Shown one piece after another: positions 39,401 to 49,928 of a stretch of DNA of 54,687 nucleotides. The stretch comes from Serratia sp. M24T3. Lineage in GTDB: Bacteria > Pseudomonadota > Gammaproteobacteria > Enterobacterales > Enterobacteriaceae. The notes under the pieces were generated by a model. It was not told where the DNA came from. It searched no databases and worked only from the letters and a program-made list of their open reading frames with translations. A program made the position numbers and the translations under genes. The stretch spans positions 1-54,687 of the forward strand of contig NZ_AJHJ01000030.1 in assembly GCF_000257645.1 (NCBI RefSeq), read 5' to 3'. The first letter of the stretch is position 1. Every line of letters begins with the position of its first letter.

Positions 39401-39935
39401 AGATATGCACCCGACCGATCGGGGAAAAATGACCATCGCAGTGGGTTTGGTTGTTGCTGCGAAGGTGATGATGACCAAGCGGGGTAACCGCATTGGTATT
39501 TGCACGCTGGACGACCGTTCTGGTCGTCTTGAAGTGATGTTGTTTACAGAAGCTTTAGAGAAATTTCAGCATTTGTTGGAAAAAGACCGTATCCTGATCG
39601 CGACAGGACAGGTCAGCTTTGATGACTTCAACGGCGGGCTTAAAATGATGGCCCGTGATTTAATGGACATCAGTGAAGCGCGTGAAAAATACGCTCGTGG
39701 TCTTGCTATATCGCTGACTGACAGGCAAATTGATGACCAGCTTTTGAACCGTCTTCGTGAATCGTTGGAACCTCATCGATCGGGGACGATACCAGTGCAC
39801 CTGTATTACCAACGGGAGAACGCTCGGGCAAGGCTCCGATTTGGTGCTACCTGGCGTGTTACGCCAACCGATCGTCTGCTGCTTGATTTACGGTCTCTGG
39901 TAGGTACAGAGCAGGTTGAACTGGAATTTGACTAA
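36452..39935 (+). CDS. dnaE: DNA polymerase III alpha subunit, frameshifted at 37144-37150
   Basis: DnaE is the replicative polymerase catalytic subunit, essential in enterobacteria. Two overlapping frames together encode the whole protein. 36452-37180 gives the PHP domain (starting [19 protein letters not shown]), and the frame ending at 39935 gives the rest. The latter includes the polymerase core with [14 protein letters not shown], the helix-hairpin-helix, OB fold and tau-binding C-terminus. The switch lies in a run of seven A at 37144-37150. With six A the product reads [19 protein letters not shown], as in E. coli, and is 1160 aa, the E. coli length. As read, translation stops at 37180. 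A one-base sequencing or assembly error in the homopolymer is most likely. Real inactivation is improbable for an essential gene whose downstream part is fully conserved. Confidence 0.93.
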
Positions 39936-39947
39936 AATAGGAATGCT

Positions 39948-40907
39948 ATGAGTCTGAATTTTCTTGATTTTGAACAGCCGATTGCGGAGCTGGAAGCGAA
40001 AATTGACTCGCTGACTGCAGTCAGTCGTCAAGACGAAAAATTAGATATTAATCTGGACGAAGAAGTGGCGCGCTTGCGTGATAAAAGCGTTGAACTGACT
40101 CGTAAAATTTTCTCAGATTTGGGTGCCTGGCAGGTTGCGCAGTTGGCTCGCCATCCGCGTCGTCCTTACACTCTTGACTACATCAAGCACATCTTTACTG
40201 ATTTTGATGAACTGGCGGGCGACCGTGCCTATGCTGACGATAAAGCTATCGTTGGCGGCATCGCTCGTTTGGGTGAACGTGCCGTGATGATCATTGGTCA
40301 TCAAAAGGGACGCGAAACCAAAGAGAAAATTCGCCGTAACTTCGGTATGCCAGCACCTGAGGGCTATCGTAAAGCACTGCGTCTGATGGAAATGGCCGAA
40401 CGCTTCAAACTGCCTATCATCACCTTCATCGATACTCCGGGCGCATACCCTGGCGTGGGCGCTGAAGAACGTGGACAGTCCGAAGCTATCGCGCGCAACC
40501 TGCGTGAAATGTCTCGTCTTAACGTACCGGTAATTTGTACCGTTATCGGCGAGGGCGGTTCTGGTGGTGCATTGGCTATCGGCGTGGGCGACAAAGTCAA
40601 CATGCTGCAATACAGCACCTACTCGGTGATTTCACCAGAAGGCTGTGCTTCTATTCTGTGGAAAAGCGCAGATAAAGCACCGCTGGCGGCTGAAGCCATG
40701 GGCATTGTTGCTCCACGTTTGAAAGAGCTGAAACTGATCGACTCCGTGATCCCAGAACCTCTGGGTGGCGCGCATCGTGATGTTCCAGCAATGGCCGCTT
40801 CTCTGCGTGCTCAGCTTGAAGCTGATCTCGGCGAGTTGGACGCTCTGAATAATGAAGAGCTGCGTGATCGTCGTTATCAGCGTTTAATGACCTACGGTTA
40901 TTGCTAA
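39948..40907 (+). CDS. accA: Acetyl-CoA carboxylase carboxyltransferase subunit alpha
   Basis: AccA and AccD form the carboxyltransferase that makes malonyl-CoA, the first committed step of fatty-acid synthesis. The 319-aa protein has the crotonase-like core with [20 protein letters not shown], the oxyanion-region [15 protein letters not shown] and [15 protein letters not shown]. The length equals E. coli AccA. It follows dnaE after 12 nt, as in E. coli. An ERIC-type repeat begins on the base after its stop codon. Confidence 0.98.
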   Translation: MSLNFLDFEQPIAELEAKIDSLTAVSRQDEKLDINLDEEVARLRDKSVELTRKIFSDLGAWQVAQLARHPRRPYTLDYIKHIFTDFDELAGDRAYADDKAIVGGIARLGERAVMIIGHQKGRETKEKIRRNFGMPAPEGYRKALRLMEMAERFKLPIITFIDTPGAYPGVGAEERGQSEAIARNLREMSRLNVPVICTVIGEGGSGGALAIGVGDKVNMLQYSTYSVISPEGCASILWKSADKAPLAAEAMGIVAPRLKELKLIDSVIPEPLGGAHRDVPAMAASLRAQLEADLGELDALNNEELRDRRYQRLMTYGYC

Positions 40908-41034
40908 TCCTTGTCGTCCTTCACGATGTAGGGGTGTTGGCTGCCTTTACTCACCCCGGTCACTTACTTGTGTAAGCTCCTGGGGATGAGTGAAGTTGCC
41001 GCCTACCCGCATCACGAATGCCCAAGGGTTATAA
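40908..41034. repeat. ERIC-type repeat directly after the accA stop codon
   Basis: The element begins tccttgtcgtcctt and contains actcaccccggtcacttacttgtgtaagctcctggggat. That is the canonical ERIC core, in which the two outward ERIC primer sites abut in an imperfect palindrome. It ends near cacgaatgcccaaggg. The ~127-bp length matches the family. This is the best-preserved ERIC core in the window. Confidence 0.88.
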
Positions 41035-41074
41035 ATTCGCGATTTAAGTGTGTTGAGTAACGATTATAAAATTT

Positions 41075-41105
41075 AAAGGGCAGTCTTTGGACTGCCCTTT
41101 TTTAT
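41075..41105 (+). terminator. accA terminator
   Basis: aaagggcagt-ctttgg-actgcccttt followed by T's, downstream of the ERIC element and 59 nt before ldcC. It separates the envelope/dnaE operon from ldcC. Confidence 0.9.
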
Positions 41106-41163
41106 TGTCTCCAGCCGCTGGGGTCGATAACCTGTGTTGTAGAAAACCAGAAGGATTTGTCAG

Positions 41164-43314
41164 ATGAATATTATTGCCATCATGCGCCCGGAAGGGGTCT
41201 ATTACAAAGATGAGCCAATCCGCGAATTGGATGCTGCCCTCGAGATTCTGGGGTTCAAGACGATTTATCCTCGTGACCGCGCTGACCTATTGAAACTTAT
41301 TGAAAGCAATGCGCGCATCTGTGGCGTCATTTTCGATTGGGACCAGCACAGTACTGAGCTTTGTGTCGATATCAACGAGCTAAACGAATATCTGCCACTT
41401 TATGGCTTTATCAACACCCATTCGACGATGGATGTCAGCGTGCATGATATGCGTATGGTGCTGTATTTCTTCGAGTATGCGTTAAACGCTGCTGAAGATA
41501 TTGCCAAGCGAATCCGCCAGTATACCGACGAATATATTGATCAGATTACCCCACCGTTAACAAAAGCGTTGTTTAAATATGTGGAAGAGGGCAAATACAC
41601 CTTTTGTACACCAGGGCATATGGCTGGAACCGCGTTTCTTAAAAGTCCGGTTGGCACGCTGTTTTACGATTTTTTCGGTGCTAAAACGCTGAAAGCCGAC
41701 GTGTCGATTTCTGTTACCGAGCTAGGCTCGCTGCTGGACCATACCGGGCCGCATCTGGAAGCCGAAGAGTATATTGCCCGCACCTTTGGCGCCGAGCAAA
41801 GCTATATCGTCACCAATGGCACGTCAACTGCCAATAAAATTGTCGGCATGTATTCGGCCCCGGCGGGGAGTACTGTGCTTATCGACCGTAATTGTCATAA
41901 GTCATTGGCACATCTGATGATGATGACCAATATTATTCCTATCTATCTGCGCCCGCTGCGCAATGCCTACGGTATTTTGGGCGGTATTCCACAGCGCGAG
42001 TTCACCCGTGACAGCATTGCCGGGAAGGTAGAACAGACTAAAGACGCCAGCTGGCCAGTACACGCGGTGATAACCAATTCCACCTATGACGGCCTGCTAT
42101 ACAACACCGATTACATCAAAAATACTCTCGATGTTGCCTCGATTCATTTCGATTCCGCCTGGGTGCCCTACACCAATTTTCACCCGATTTATGACGGTAA
42201 AAGTGGTATGAGCGGCGAGCGTATTCCCGGCAAAGTCATCTATGAAACCCAGTCGACCCACAAGCTGCTGGCGGCTTTCTCGCAGGCCTCGATGATTCAC
42301 ATTAAAGGTGATTACAATGAAAACACCTTTAATGAAGCTTACATGATGCACACTACCACCTCGCCAAACTACGGCATCGTAGCCTCGGCAGAAACCGCCG
42401 CCGCGATGTTGCGCGGGAATCCGGGGCGCAGATTGATTAATCGTTCGGTGGAAAGGGCGCTGCATTTTCGTAAAGAAATTCAGCGCTTACGTGAAGAAAC
42501 CGACGGCTGGTTCTATGATGTCTGGCAGCCGGAAGATATTGATGAGGCCGAATGTTGGCCGCTGAATCCCGATGACAACTGGCACGGTTTTGCAAATGCC
42601 GATACTGAGCACATGTATCTCGACCCCATCAAGGTGACGATTCTGACGCCGGGCATGGATGAAACCGGCAATCTCTCGGCAGAAGGCATTCCGGCGGCGT
42701 TGGTTGCCAAGTTCCTCGATGAACGCGGTGTGGTGGTCGAAAAAACCGGGCCTTACAATTTGCTGTTCCTGTTCAGCATTGGTATTGATAAAACCAAATC
42801 GATGAGTCTGATGCGTGGTTTAACCGATTTTAAACGCGCCTACGATCTTAACCTGCGAGTAAAGAACATGCTGCCGGATCTCTATGGAGAAGATCCGGAT
42901 TTCTATCGTCATATGCGCATTCAGGATCTGGCACAAGGGATCCATAGGCTTATCATTAAACACGATCTGCCTTCGCTGATGCTCAAGGCATTCGACGTGT
43001 TACCGGAAATGAAAATGACACCGTATGAGATGTTCCAGCATCAGGTACGCGGTAATATTGAAGAGTGCGAAATTGATCAGTTGGTTGGTCAGGTGTCGGC
43101 CAACATGATCCTGCCTTATCCGCCCGGCGTGCCGGTGGTGATGCCCGGTGAGATGATTACCAAAGAGAGCCGCGCCGTGCTGGATTTCCTGCTAATGCTG
43201 TGTTCCATCGGTGAGCATTTCCCTGGCTTTGAAACCGATATTCACGGCGCGAGGCTGACCGAGGACGGAAAGTATTGGGTTAAAGTTCTGAAAAAAGGAG
43301 TTTTGGATGCTTAA
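41164..43314 (+). CDS. ldcC: Lysine decarboxylase, constitutive type LdcC
   Basis: This PLP enzyme decarboxylates L-lysine to cadaverine, contributing to polyamine supply and acid tolerance. The 716-aa protein has the N-terminal wing domain, a PLP aminotransferase core with SVTELGSLLDHTGPH, and the PLP lysine in ETQSTHKLLAAFS (near residue 367). A C-terminal domain follows. It is similar to both CadA and LdcC; the position between accA and yaeR is that of ldcC and there is no cadB or cadC nearby. The ATG of yaeR overlaps its end by 8 nt. Confidence 0.93.
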   Translation: MNIIAIMRPEGVYYKDEPIRELDAALEILGFKTIYPRDRADLLKLIESNARICGVIFDWDQHSTELCVDINELNEYLPLYGFINTHSTMDVSVHDMRMVLYFFEYALNAAEDIAKRIRQYTDEYIDQITPPLTKALFKYVEEGKYTFCTPGHMAGTAFLKSPVGTLFYDFFGAKTLKADVSISVTELGSLLDHTGPHLEAEEYIARTFGAEQSYIVTNGTSTANKIVGMYSAPAGSTVLIDRNCHKSLAHLMMMTNIIPIYLRPLRNAYGILGGIPQREFTRDSIAGKVEQTKDASWPVHAVITNSTYDGLLYNTDYIKNTLDVASIHFDSAWVPYTNFHPIYDGKSGMSGERIPGKVIYETQSTHKLLAAFSQASMIHIKGDYNENTFNEAYMMHTTTSPNYGIVASAETAAAMLRGNPGRRLINRSVERALHFRKEIQRLREETDGWFYDVWQPEDIDEAECWPLNPDDNWHGFANADTEHMYLDPIKVTILTPGMDETGNLSAEGIPAALVAKFLDERGVVVEKTGPYNLLFLFSIGIDKTKSMSLMRGLTDFKRAYDLNLRVKNMLPDLYGEDPDFYRHMRIQDLAQGIHRLIIKHDLPSLMLKAFDVLPEMKMTPYEMFQHQVRGNIEECEIDQLVGQVSANMILPYPPGVPVVMPGEMITKESRAVLDFLLMLCSIGEHFPGFETDIHGARLTEDGKYWVKVLKKGVLDA

Positions 43315-43699
43315 ATTACGCCAGATTCATCACATCGCCATTATTGCCAGCGATTACGAAGTCAGTAAAAAATTCTACTGTGACGTGCTGGGCTTTGAGT
43401 TGCAGTCTGAAGTCTATCGTGAGGCGCGCGATTCCTGGATGGCTAATTTGGCTATTAATGGGCACTATCAGATTGAGCTGTTCAGCTTCCCGTCTCCCCC
43501 CGCCAGAACCAGCCGCCCTGAAGCCTGCGGCCTGCGCCACCTGGCGTTTAGTGTCGATGATATTGAAGCTTCGGTTGCCTTTCTCACTACAGCCGGCGTC
43601 GAGTGCGAGCCGGTGCGTGTTGATGAGCACACGGGTAAAAAATTCACCTTCTTTAGCGATCCCGACGATCTGCCTTTAGAACTTTATGAAATCGACTGA
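43307..43699 (+). CDS. yaeR: VOC-family (glyoxalase-like) protein YaeR
   Basis: This is a 130-aa vicinal-oxygen-chelate fold protein similar to glyoxalase I. Metal-ligand-like residues are visible in QIHHIAIIASDY (His), YQIELFSFP (Glu), CGLRHLAFSVDD (His) and LPLELYEID (Glu). Its substrate is unknown. It overlaps ldcC by 8 nt and precedes tilS, the E. coli order. Confidence 0.92.
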   Translation: MLKLRQIHHIAIIASDYEVSKKFYCDVLGFELQSEVYREARDSWMANLAINGHYQIELFSFPSPPARTSRPEACGLRHLAFSVDDIEASVAFLTTAGVECEPVRVDEHTGKKFTFFSDPDDLPLELYEID

Positions 43700-43740
43700 T
43701 CTTATTTTTGATAGCCAGAAACGGCCAACGGACCCAGCTG

Positions 43741-45060
43741 ATGCTGCTTGAACATTTACAGCATCAGCTCGGTGATCGGCGTCGCGTTTGTGTCGCGTTA
43801 AGTGGCGGGCTGGACTCGTCGGTATTGCTGCACGCGTTGGTTAAGCTGCGAGACAGCGTTTTGCCCGATATACAGCTGCGAGCAATGCACGTGAATCACG
43901 GCTTGAGCGCCCATGCTGCCAGCTGGACAGCCAGCTGCGAGGCCCAGTGCCAGCTCTGGCAAGTGCAGTTTATTCCGCTGGCGGTAAAGGTAGATGCTCG
44001 GGAGGGAGGCATTGAGGCCGCGGCGCGAAAGGCTCGTTACAGCGCATTGACTGAAAATCTGCTGGCCGATGAGACGCTTTTCACCGCGCAGCATCTTAAC
44101 GATCAGTGTGAGACTTTTCTTCTGGCATTAAAGCGTGGCAGTGGTCCTGCGGGATTGTCTGCGATGAGCGCGGAAACCTCAATTTGCGGGCATCCGGTCA
44201 TCAGGCCGTTGCTTAGCCTGCAGCGAAAGCAGCTCGAAGAATATGCCCGTGCAAATCAATTAGTCTGGATCGAAGACGACAGTAACCAAGATACGCGTTT
44301 TGACCGCAATTTTTTGCGACTCGACGTGTTGCCGATGCTATATCAGCGGTGGCCACACTTTGCTGCCGCCACTGCTCGCAGCGCCAGCCTGTGCGCCGAA
44401 CAGGAATTACTGCTCGATGAGTTATTGCAGGAAGCGCTGGATCACCTCATCGATTTGCAAGGCAGTCTATCGATTGAAGGGCTGAAAAATCTGTCTGCCG
44501 CCCGGCGTTTTGCTCTGATTCGCCGTTGGCTGGCTTCGCTTGGGGCCAGGATGCCATCGAGAGAGCAGCTACAGCGGATTTGGGATGAAGTGGCGTTAAG
44601 CCGCGAAGATGCAGAGCCGCAGCTACGTCTTGGGTCTCACAATATCCGACGTTATCGGCAGCGCCTTTACTGGTTGGCACCGATGCAGTCGTTAAAAGAC
44701 ACCGTCATTGCCTGGCAGGGGCAAGAGGTGCTGGATCTGCCCGCAAGTCTTGGGCAGCTTTCCCTTACGCCTGCGGGGCAAAACGGATTAACGCTACGCA
44801 AACCGCGCGTTGATGAAATGCTTACCGTGCGTTTTCACGCCAGCGGTGAAGTCAATAAAGTGGGGCGTGACCGTTCCCGCAGCATAAAAAAACTCTGGCA
44901 GGAACTTAATGTTCCACCGTGGGATCGCGAGCGCATCCCTTTGATTTTTTATAATGAGCAGCTAATTGCCGCAGCAGGGCTGTTTATCACTCGTGAAGCA
45001 CTGACCTCAGGCCCGCAAGAGGCTACCTGGTCGCTGTTTTGGAATACTGAAAGTCGATAG
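43741..45060 (+). CDS. tilS: tRNA(Ile)-lysidine synthase TilS
   Basis: TilS ligates lysine to C34 of the CAU-anticodon isoleucine tRNA so that it reads AUA. It is essential. The ATG at 43741 gives 439 aa (E. coli 432), with the PP-loop ATP motif VALSGGLDSSVLL at residues ~19-31. An in-frame TTG at 43708 would add 11 residues but has no visible ribosome-binding site. Further blocks are TAQHLNDQCETFLLALKRGSGPAGL, NFLRL and the C-terminal tRNA-binding region with KKLWQELNVPPWDR. Confidence 0.94.
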   Translation: MLLEHLQHQLGDRRRVCVALSGGLDSSVLLHALVKLRDSVLPDIQLRAMHVNHGLSAHAASWTASCEAQCQLWQVQFIPLAVKVDAREGGIEAAARKARYSALTENLLADETLFTAQHLNDQCETFLLALKRGSGPAGLSAMSAETSICGHPVIRPLLSLQRKQLEEYARANQLVWIEDDSNQDTRFDRNFLRLDVLPMLYQRWPHFAAATARSASLCAEQELLLDELLQEALDHLIDLQGSLSIEGLKNLSAARRFALIRRWLASLGARMPSREQLQRIWDEVALSREDAEPQLRLGSHNIRRYRQRLYWLAPMQSLKDTVIAWQGQEVLDLPASLGQLSLTPAGQNGLTLRKPRVDEMLTVRFHASGEVNKVGRDRSRSIKKLWQELNVPPWDRERIPLIFYNEQLIAAAGLFITREALTSGPQEATWSLFWNTESR

Positions 45061-45092
45061 TTTACCGCCGGGCAACCGGTTTGGGAGCAGTG

Positions 45093-45410
45093 ATGCATTT
45101 TTTAACTCGAAGTGCGCTGGGCGTTTGTTTGGCGTGGATCAGTATTTCTGCGATGGCAGAGGGAAATATTGCCAACGGTCAGGCCAAATCTGCCAGCTGT
45201 GCAGCTTGTCATGGCGCAACAGGTAAAGCCAGCAACACGCTTTATCCCAATTTATCCGGGCAAAACGAGGCTTATCTGGGATTGGCTTTGCATGCTTACA
45301 AAGATGGCGGAAGAACGGGAGGGCAGGCGGGAATTATGCAGGCGTTTACCTCTGGGCTTTCTGATCAAGATATCAGTGACTTAGCGGCTTACTATTCTAG
45401 CCAGCACTGA
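45093..45410 (+). CDS. Small periplasmic c-type cytochrome (class I, monohaem)
   Basis: The ATG at 45093 is preceded by gggag and gives a 105-aa precursor with a signal peptide (LGVCLAWISISAMA, cleavage near residue 22). One haem-binding motif CAACH lies at residues 36-40, and a likely axial methionine is Met81 in AGIMQAF. The C-terminal helix ISDLAAYYSSQ is typical of cytochrome c553/c4-like proteins. It should be an electron carrier in the periplasm, but its partner is not evident; no oxidase, reductase or cytochrome c maturation gene is nearby. It starts 32 nt after tilS. E. coli has no gene at this position. Confidence 0.9.
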   Translation: MHFLTRSALGVCLAWISISAMAEGNIANGQAKSASCAACHGATGKASNTLYPNLSGQNEAYLGLALHAYKDGGRTGGQAGIMQAFTSGLSDQDISDLAAYYSSQH

Positions 45411-45442
45411 CAAGTCTGCCAGCATTACCAGCCTTCGGCCTA

Positions 45443-45472
45443 AATAAAAACGGGCAATCCCAAGATTGCCCG
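45443..45472 (-). terminator. yaeP-rof terminator
   Basis: On the minus strand cgggcaatc-ttgg-gattgcccg is followed by TTTTTATTT. It ends the yaeP-rof operon and lies between it and the convergent cytochrome gene. Confidence 0.85.
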
Positions 45473-45513
45473 CACACACAGTTGTTGAGTTGAATGGTGG
45501 TTGATGTTATTCG

Positions 45514-46090
<577 letters not shown>

Positions 46091-46198
46091 TTATTAAACG
46101 ACTATAGCACAGAGATGATGGAGTTATCAGCTGGGGGAGTAAGCTTTATCTTATGTTGATATCAAGTACAATGTGCGTCCATTACTTTGAGGTTTCCC

Positions 46199-46762
46199 AT
46201 GGCGTTAAAAGCAACTATCTATAAAGCCGCAGTAAATATTGCCGATATGGACCGCAATTTTTTCTTTGATGCCAACCTGACGCTGGCGCAGCATCCGTCT
46301 GAAACCGAACAACGTATGATGCTACGTTTACTGGCCTGGATTTGCCACGCGCACGAGCGTTTGAGCTTTACCCGTGGGTTAAGTGCTGAAGACGAGCCTG
46401 AAATCTGGCGTAAAAACGATCATAACGGCATCGAACTTTGGGTCGAATTAGGCCTGCCGGATGAGAAGCGTCTGAAAAAGGGTTGCAACCAGTCGCGAGA
46501 AGTTGTGCTTTACACGTATGGTGAGCGAGCCGCCAAAGTTTGGTGGTCACAGATGCAAAATAAAGTCAGCCAATACTCAAACCTCAGCGTGCGCTATATT
46601 GATGATGAACTGTTGTCACAGCTGGTGGCTTTTTGTCAGCGCAATATGGTATTGCAGGCGACTTTACAAGACGGCGCGATTTGGCTTTCCGATCCTGACA
46701 ATAATCTGGAAATTCATTTCCAGGAGTGGAAAGACGGTAACTGGAAACAGGCGGGGCAATAG
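46199..46762 (+). CDS. yaeQ: YaeQ family protein
   Basis: This is a 187-aa protein with a compact PD-(D/E)XK nuclease-like fold in solved relatives. The start at 46199 ([20 protein letters not shown]) follows tgaggtttccc and matches E. coli YaeQ. Conserved blocks are [18 protein letters not shown] and [12 protein letters not shown]. The cellular role is not established; E. coli YaeQ was reported to suppress an rfaH defect only indirectly. arfB follows after 2 nt. Confidence 0.93.
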   Translation: MALKATIYKAAVNIADMDRNFFFDANLTLAQHPSETEQRMMLRLLAWICHAHERLSFTRGLSAEDEPEIWRKNDHNGIELWVELGLPDEKRLKKGCNQSREVVLYTYGERAAKVWWSQMQNKVSQYSNLSVRYIDDELLSQLVAFCQRNMVLQATLQDGAIWLSDPDNNLEIHFQEWKDGNWKQAGQ

Positions 46763-46764
46763 AG

Positions 46765-47181
46765 GTGTTGATTCTTTCTGGCAGGCTCGAAATCCCGGAC
46801 GGCGAAATTGAACTTACCGCTATTCGCGCGCAGGGAGCGGGTGGCCAAAATGTTAATAAAACCTCAACCGCTATTCACCTGCGTTTTGATATAAAAGCTT
46901 CAAGCCTGCCCGATTATTATCAGCAACGTCTGTTGGCTTTTAAGCATCATTTAATTACCGCAGAGGGCATTGTGGTCATTAAAGCGCAGGAGTATCGCAG
47001 TCAGGAGCAAAATCGTGAGGCTGCTATAGCTCGCCTGTCTTCGCTGATTGATCAGGCAATGGTGGTTGAAAAGCCACGCCGAGCCACCAAGCCGACGCGC
47101 GGTTCTAAAATTCGACGTGTAGAAAGCAAAGTTCGCAAGGGTGCGACCAAGGCACTAAGAGGAAAAATTCGCTCGTCTTAA
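46765..47181 (+). CDS. arfB: Alternative ribosome-rescue factor ArfB (YaeJ)
   Basis: ArfB hydrolyses peptidyl-tRNA on ribosomes stalled without a stop codon. The 138-aa protein has the catalytic GGQ motif at residues 26-28 ([17 protein letters not shown]). A basic unstructured C-terminal tail ([19 protein letters not shown]) inserts into the empty mRNA channel. The start is GTG at 46765, or possibly the next TTG; both follow ggcggggcaatagag. It is coupled to yaeQ and precedes nlpE, as in E. coli. Confidence 0.95.
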   Translation: MLILSGRLEIPDGEIELTAIRAQGAGGQNVNKTSTAIHLRFDIKASSLPDYYQQRLLAFKHHLITAEGIVVIKAQEYRSQEQNREAAIARLSSLIDQAMVVEKPRRATKPTRGSKIRRVESKVRKGATKALRGKIRSS

Positions 47182-47229
47182 AATGAAAGACAGAGTGAAA
47201 TAAAGATTAAAACGCAGTGGGAGAAAACT

Positions 47230-47922
47230 GTGAAAAAAATAATGATTGCTATGGGGCTGTCGCTCAGCCTGTTATCGCTATTCGGATGTCACAACAAGAT
47301 TTTTGCTCAGGAACAACCTTTTGAAGCCATGCAGCAGAGCTATAAGGGCGTGCTGCCGTGTGCCGACTGTGGTGGCATTGAAACCTCTTTGTTCCTGCAG
47401 CAGGACGGCACTTATATTTTAAATGAAGTCTATCAGGTTAAACCCAAGGGGAATCAGTCTTATGCGCAGTATGGGCGCTGGGCGCGCACTGCTGATAAGC
47501 TGGTCTTAACCGAGGCAAACGGCGAGAAACGTTATTTCCGCCCGGCCGGAGACAATCTTGAGATGCTGGATATGCATGGCGAACAGATTCACGCCAGCTC
47601 GAGCCACCCGATGCAGCATTTCCAGTTGAAACCGGCAGAGCAACGCATGCCGCAAACGCCGATGCCGTTGAGCGGCATGGTGCATTATCAAGCCAACAAC
47701 GTGGTGTTTACCGATTGTGCGACGGGAAAAGTCATTCCAGTGGCGACCAGCAGTTTACTGGAAAAAGCCTATATGGATGCACGTCATAGCCCGGATCAGC
47801 TGATCTTTGTCTCGATGGATGGACATTTCCAGCTTGAGCCAGGGGGCGACGAAGGGAAAGGGCACAAGCTGCTGGTGGCCGATAGCAATATCATTGCCGA
47901 TGCCAGCAAGCACTGCAAATAG
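47230..47922 (+). CDS. nlpE: Envelope stress lipoprotein NlpE (CutF)
   Basis: NlpE is an outer-membrane lipoprotein that activates the Cpx two-component system upon surface contact or when lipoprotein sorting or disulfide formation fails. It starts with GTG at 47230. The 230-aa precursor has lipobox LFGC (Cys20) and the CxxC motif in LPCADCGGIETSL (Cys44, Cys47). A C-terminal domain with two further cysteines (FTDCATG and the terminal KHCK) follows. The length is close to E. coli (236). Confidence 0.94.
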   Translation: MKKIMIAMGLSLSLLSLFGCHNKIFAQEQPFEAMQQSYKGVLPCADCGGIETSLFLQQDGTYILNEVYQVKPKGNQSYAQYGRWARTADKLVLTEANGEKRYFRPAGDNLEMLDMHGEQIHASSSHPMQHFQLKPAEQRMPQTPMPLSGMVHYQANNVVFTDCATGKVIPVATSSLLEKAYMDARHSPDQLIFVSMDGHFQLEPGGDEGKGHKLLVADSNIIADASKHCK

Positions 47923-47956
47923 GCTCTGATTTCTAAACCAATGAAATCAGCAAAAT

Positions 47957-47999
47957 AAAACGCCCGTCGGCTGTAAAAAGCTCGGCGGGCGTTTTTTTA
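47957..47999. terminator. Bidirectional terminator between nlpE and proS
   Basis: aacgcccg(t)cgg and c(gg)cgggcgtt form a GC-rich stem with T-run ttttttt on the plus strand and ttttattttg on the minus strand. It serves the convergent genes nlpE and proS. Confidence 0.9.
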
Positions 48000-48039
48000 T
48001 GTGGCAATCAGGGGCAAGTCATCAGCCTGCCCGTAATTT

Positions 48040-49758
48040 CTAGCGTGGGATCTGGCTCAGCAGGTAATCAACGATATCGCTGATTTTGATCATCTGCTTT
48101 TCACCGCTGCGGCGGTTTTTATATTCCAGCTCTTCTGCATCGAGATTACGTTCACCGATAACTACCTGATGCGGAACGCCGATCAGCTCCATATCGGCAA
48201 ACATCACCCCAGGACGCTCTTTACGGTCGTCGAGAATAACGTCGATCCCTTTGGCGCGCAGGGTGTTGTAAAGCTCTTCGGCTGCGTCTTTCACGCGGAA
48301 AGATTTGCTCATGTTCATTGGCAGGATAGCAACCTGGAAAGGCGCGATTGCGTCTGGCCAGATGATGCCGCGACCGTCGTGGTTCTGCTCGATAGCGGCA
48401 GCAACTACGCGAGTCACACCGATTCCGTAACAGCCCATGGTTACCAGCTGGTTCTTGCCGTCTTCGCCCTGAACGGTAGCTTTCATCGCTTCAGAGTATT
48501 TGGTGCCCAGTTGGAAGATGTGGCCGACTTCAATACCGCGCTTGATAAGCAGCGTGCCTTTACCGTCCGGGCTCGCATCGCCTTCTACCACGTTACGCAG
48601 GTCAGCAACTTCTGGCAGCGGCAAATCGCGTTCCCAGTTAATGCCAAAGTAGTGTTTACCGTCAATGTTGGCACCGGCGCTGAAATCGCTCATGACTGCA
48701 ACAGTGCGGTCAATCACGACTGGCATTGGCAGGTTAATCGGGCCTAATGAGCCTGGACCGGCAGTGACCAGCTCGCGGATTTCAGCTTCGGTCGCGAAAG
48801 TCAGTGGGGCGGCAACCTGTGGCAATTTTTCCGCCTTGATTTCGTTTAACTCGTGATCGCCGCGAACCAGCAGGGCCACCAACTTGTGCGAGCTACCTTC
48901 GACCGCGCGAACCATCAGTGTTTTAACGGTTTTTTCAATCGGCAGCTGGAATTGCTCAACCAGCTCGGCGATGGTTTTGGCATTTGGCGTGTCAATAACG
49001 CGCAGCTCTTCCGTTGCCGCACCGCGTGGGGTGGTTGGCGCCAGAGCTTCGGCTTTTTCGATGTTCGCCGCGTAGTCTGATTCGGTAGAGAAGATAACAT
49101 CATCTTCACCGCTTTCCGCCAGCACCTGGAATTCGTGCGATGCATTGCCGCCGATAGAACCGGTATCAGCTTCTACAGCACGGAAATCAAGACCCATACG
49201 AGTGAAGATTTTGCTGTAGGCCGCGTACATCGCGTCGTAGCCTTCCTGCAAAGATTCTTGCGTGGAGTGGAAAGAGTAGGCGTCTTTCATGATGAATTCG
49301 CGTGAGCGCATTACGCCAAAACGAGGGCGGACTTCATCACGGAATTTAGTCTGGATCTGGAACAGGTTCAAAGGCAGCTGTTTGTAGGAGCTGACTTCAT
49401 TACGCATCAGATCGGTGATCACTTCTTCATGCGTAGGACCGAGCACGAATGCGCGATCGCCGCGATCGACCAAACGCAGCAACTCGGGGCCGTACTGCTC
49501 CCAACGTCCACTCTCCTGCCACAGGTCGGCAGGCTGCACGACGGGCATGGAGATTTCGATCGCACACGCGTTGTTCATCTCTTCGCGCACGATGTTTTCG
49601 ACTTTCTTAAGAACGCGCAGACCGGTTGGCAGCCAGGTATAAAGACCTGAGGCCAGTTTGCGGATCATCCCGGCGCGCAGCATCAGCTGGTGGCTGATCA
49701 CCTCGGCGTCCGCTGGCGTTTCCTTCAGAGTGGAGAGCAGATATTGTGTTGTACGCAT
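48040..49758 (-). CDS. proS: Prolyl-tRNA synthetase
   Basis: ProRS charges tRNA-Pro. The 572-aa protein has exactly the E. coli length and is the prokaryote-type enzyme with class II motifs. Visible landmarks are motif 1 region [20 protein letters not shown], motif 2 [25 protein letters not shown] and motif 3 near [16 protein letters not shown]. The ~180-residue editing (INS) domain that clears Ala-tRNA-Pro is inserted between motifs 2 and 3. An anticodon-binding domain lies at the C-terminus. About 170 bp upstream contain its promoter region only. Confidence 0.98.
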   Translation of the reverse strand: MRTTQYLLSTLKETPADAEVISHQLMLRAGMIRKLASGLYTWLPTGLRVLKKVENIVREEMNNACAIEISMPVVQPADLWQESGRWEQYGPELLRLVDRGDRAFVLGPTHEEVITDLMRNEVSSYKQLPLNLFQIQTKFRDEVRPRFGVMRSREFIMKDAYSFHSTQESLQEGYDAMYAAYSKIFTRMGLDFRAVEADTGSIGGNASHEFQVLAESGEDDVIFSTESDYAANIEKAEALAPTTPRGAATEELRVIDTPNAKTIAELVEQFQLPIEKTVKTLMVRAVEGSSHKLVALLVRGDHELNEIKAEKLPQVAAPLTFATEAEIRELVTAGPGSLGPINLPMPVVIDRTVAVMSDFSAGANIDGKHYFGINWERDLPLPEVADLRNVVEGDASPDGKGTLLIKRGIEVGHIFQLGTKYSEAMKATVQGEDGKNQLVTMGCYGIGVTRVVAAAIEQNHDGRGIIWPDAIAPFQVAILPMNMSKSFRVKDAAEELYNTLRAKGIDVILDDRKERPGVMFADMELIGVPHQVVIGERNLDAEELEYKNRRSGEKQMIKISDIVDYLLSQIPR

Positions 49759-49928
49759 GATGTGTTGGTTCCGTTAGCACTGCAAATCGTCTGCAGACCC
49801 AAGGCCTGCGAGAACGTGAAATTATTCGAATAGTCGGTCGTCATCCGCAGCTATTACGCACCCCGAGATAGCCTGCGGCGGGATAGTTTACCAGTGACCG
49901 ACGCGAGTCAAAAGAGAACCTCTGAATT

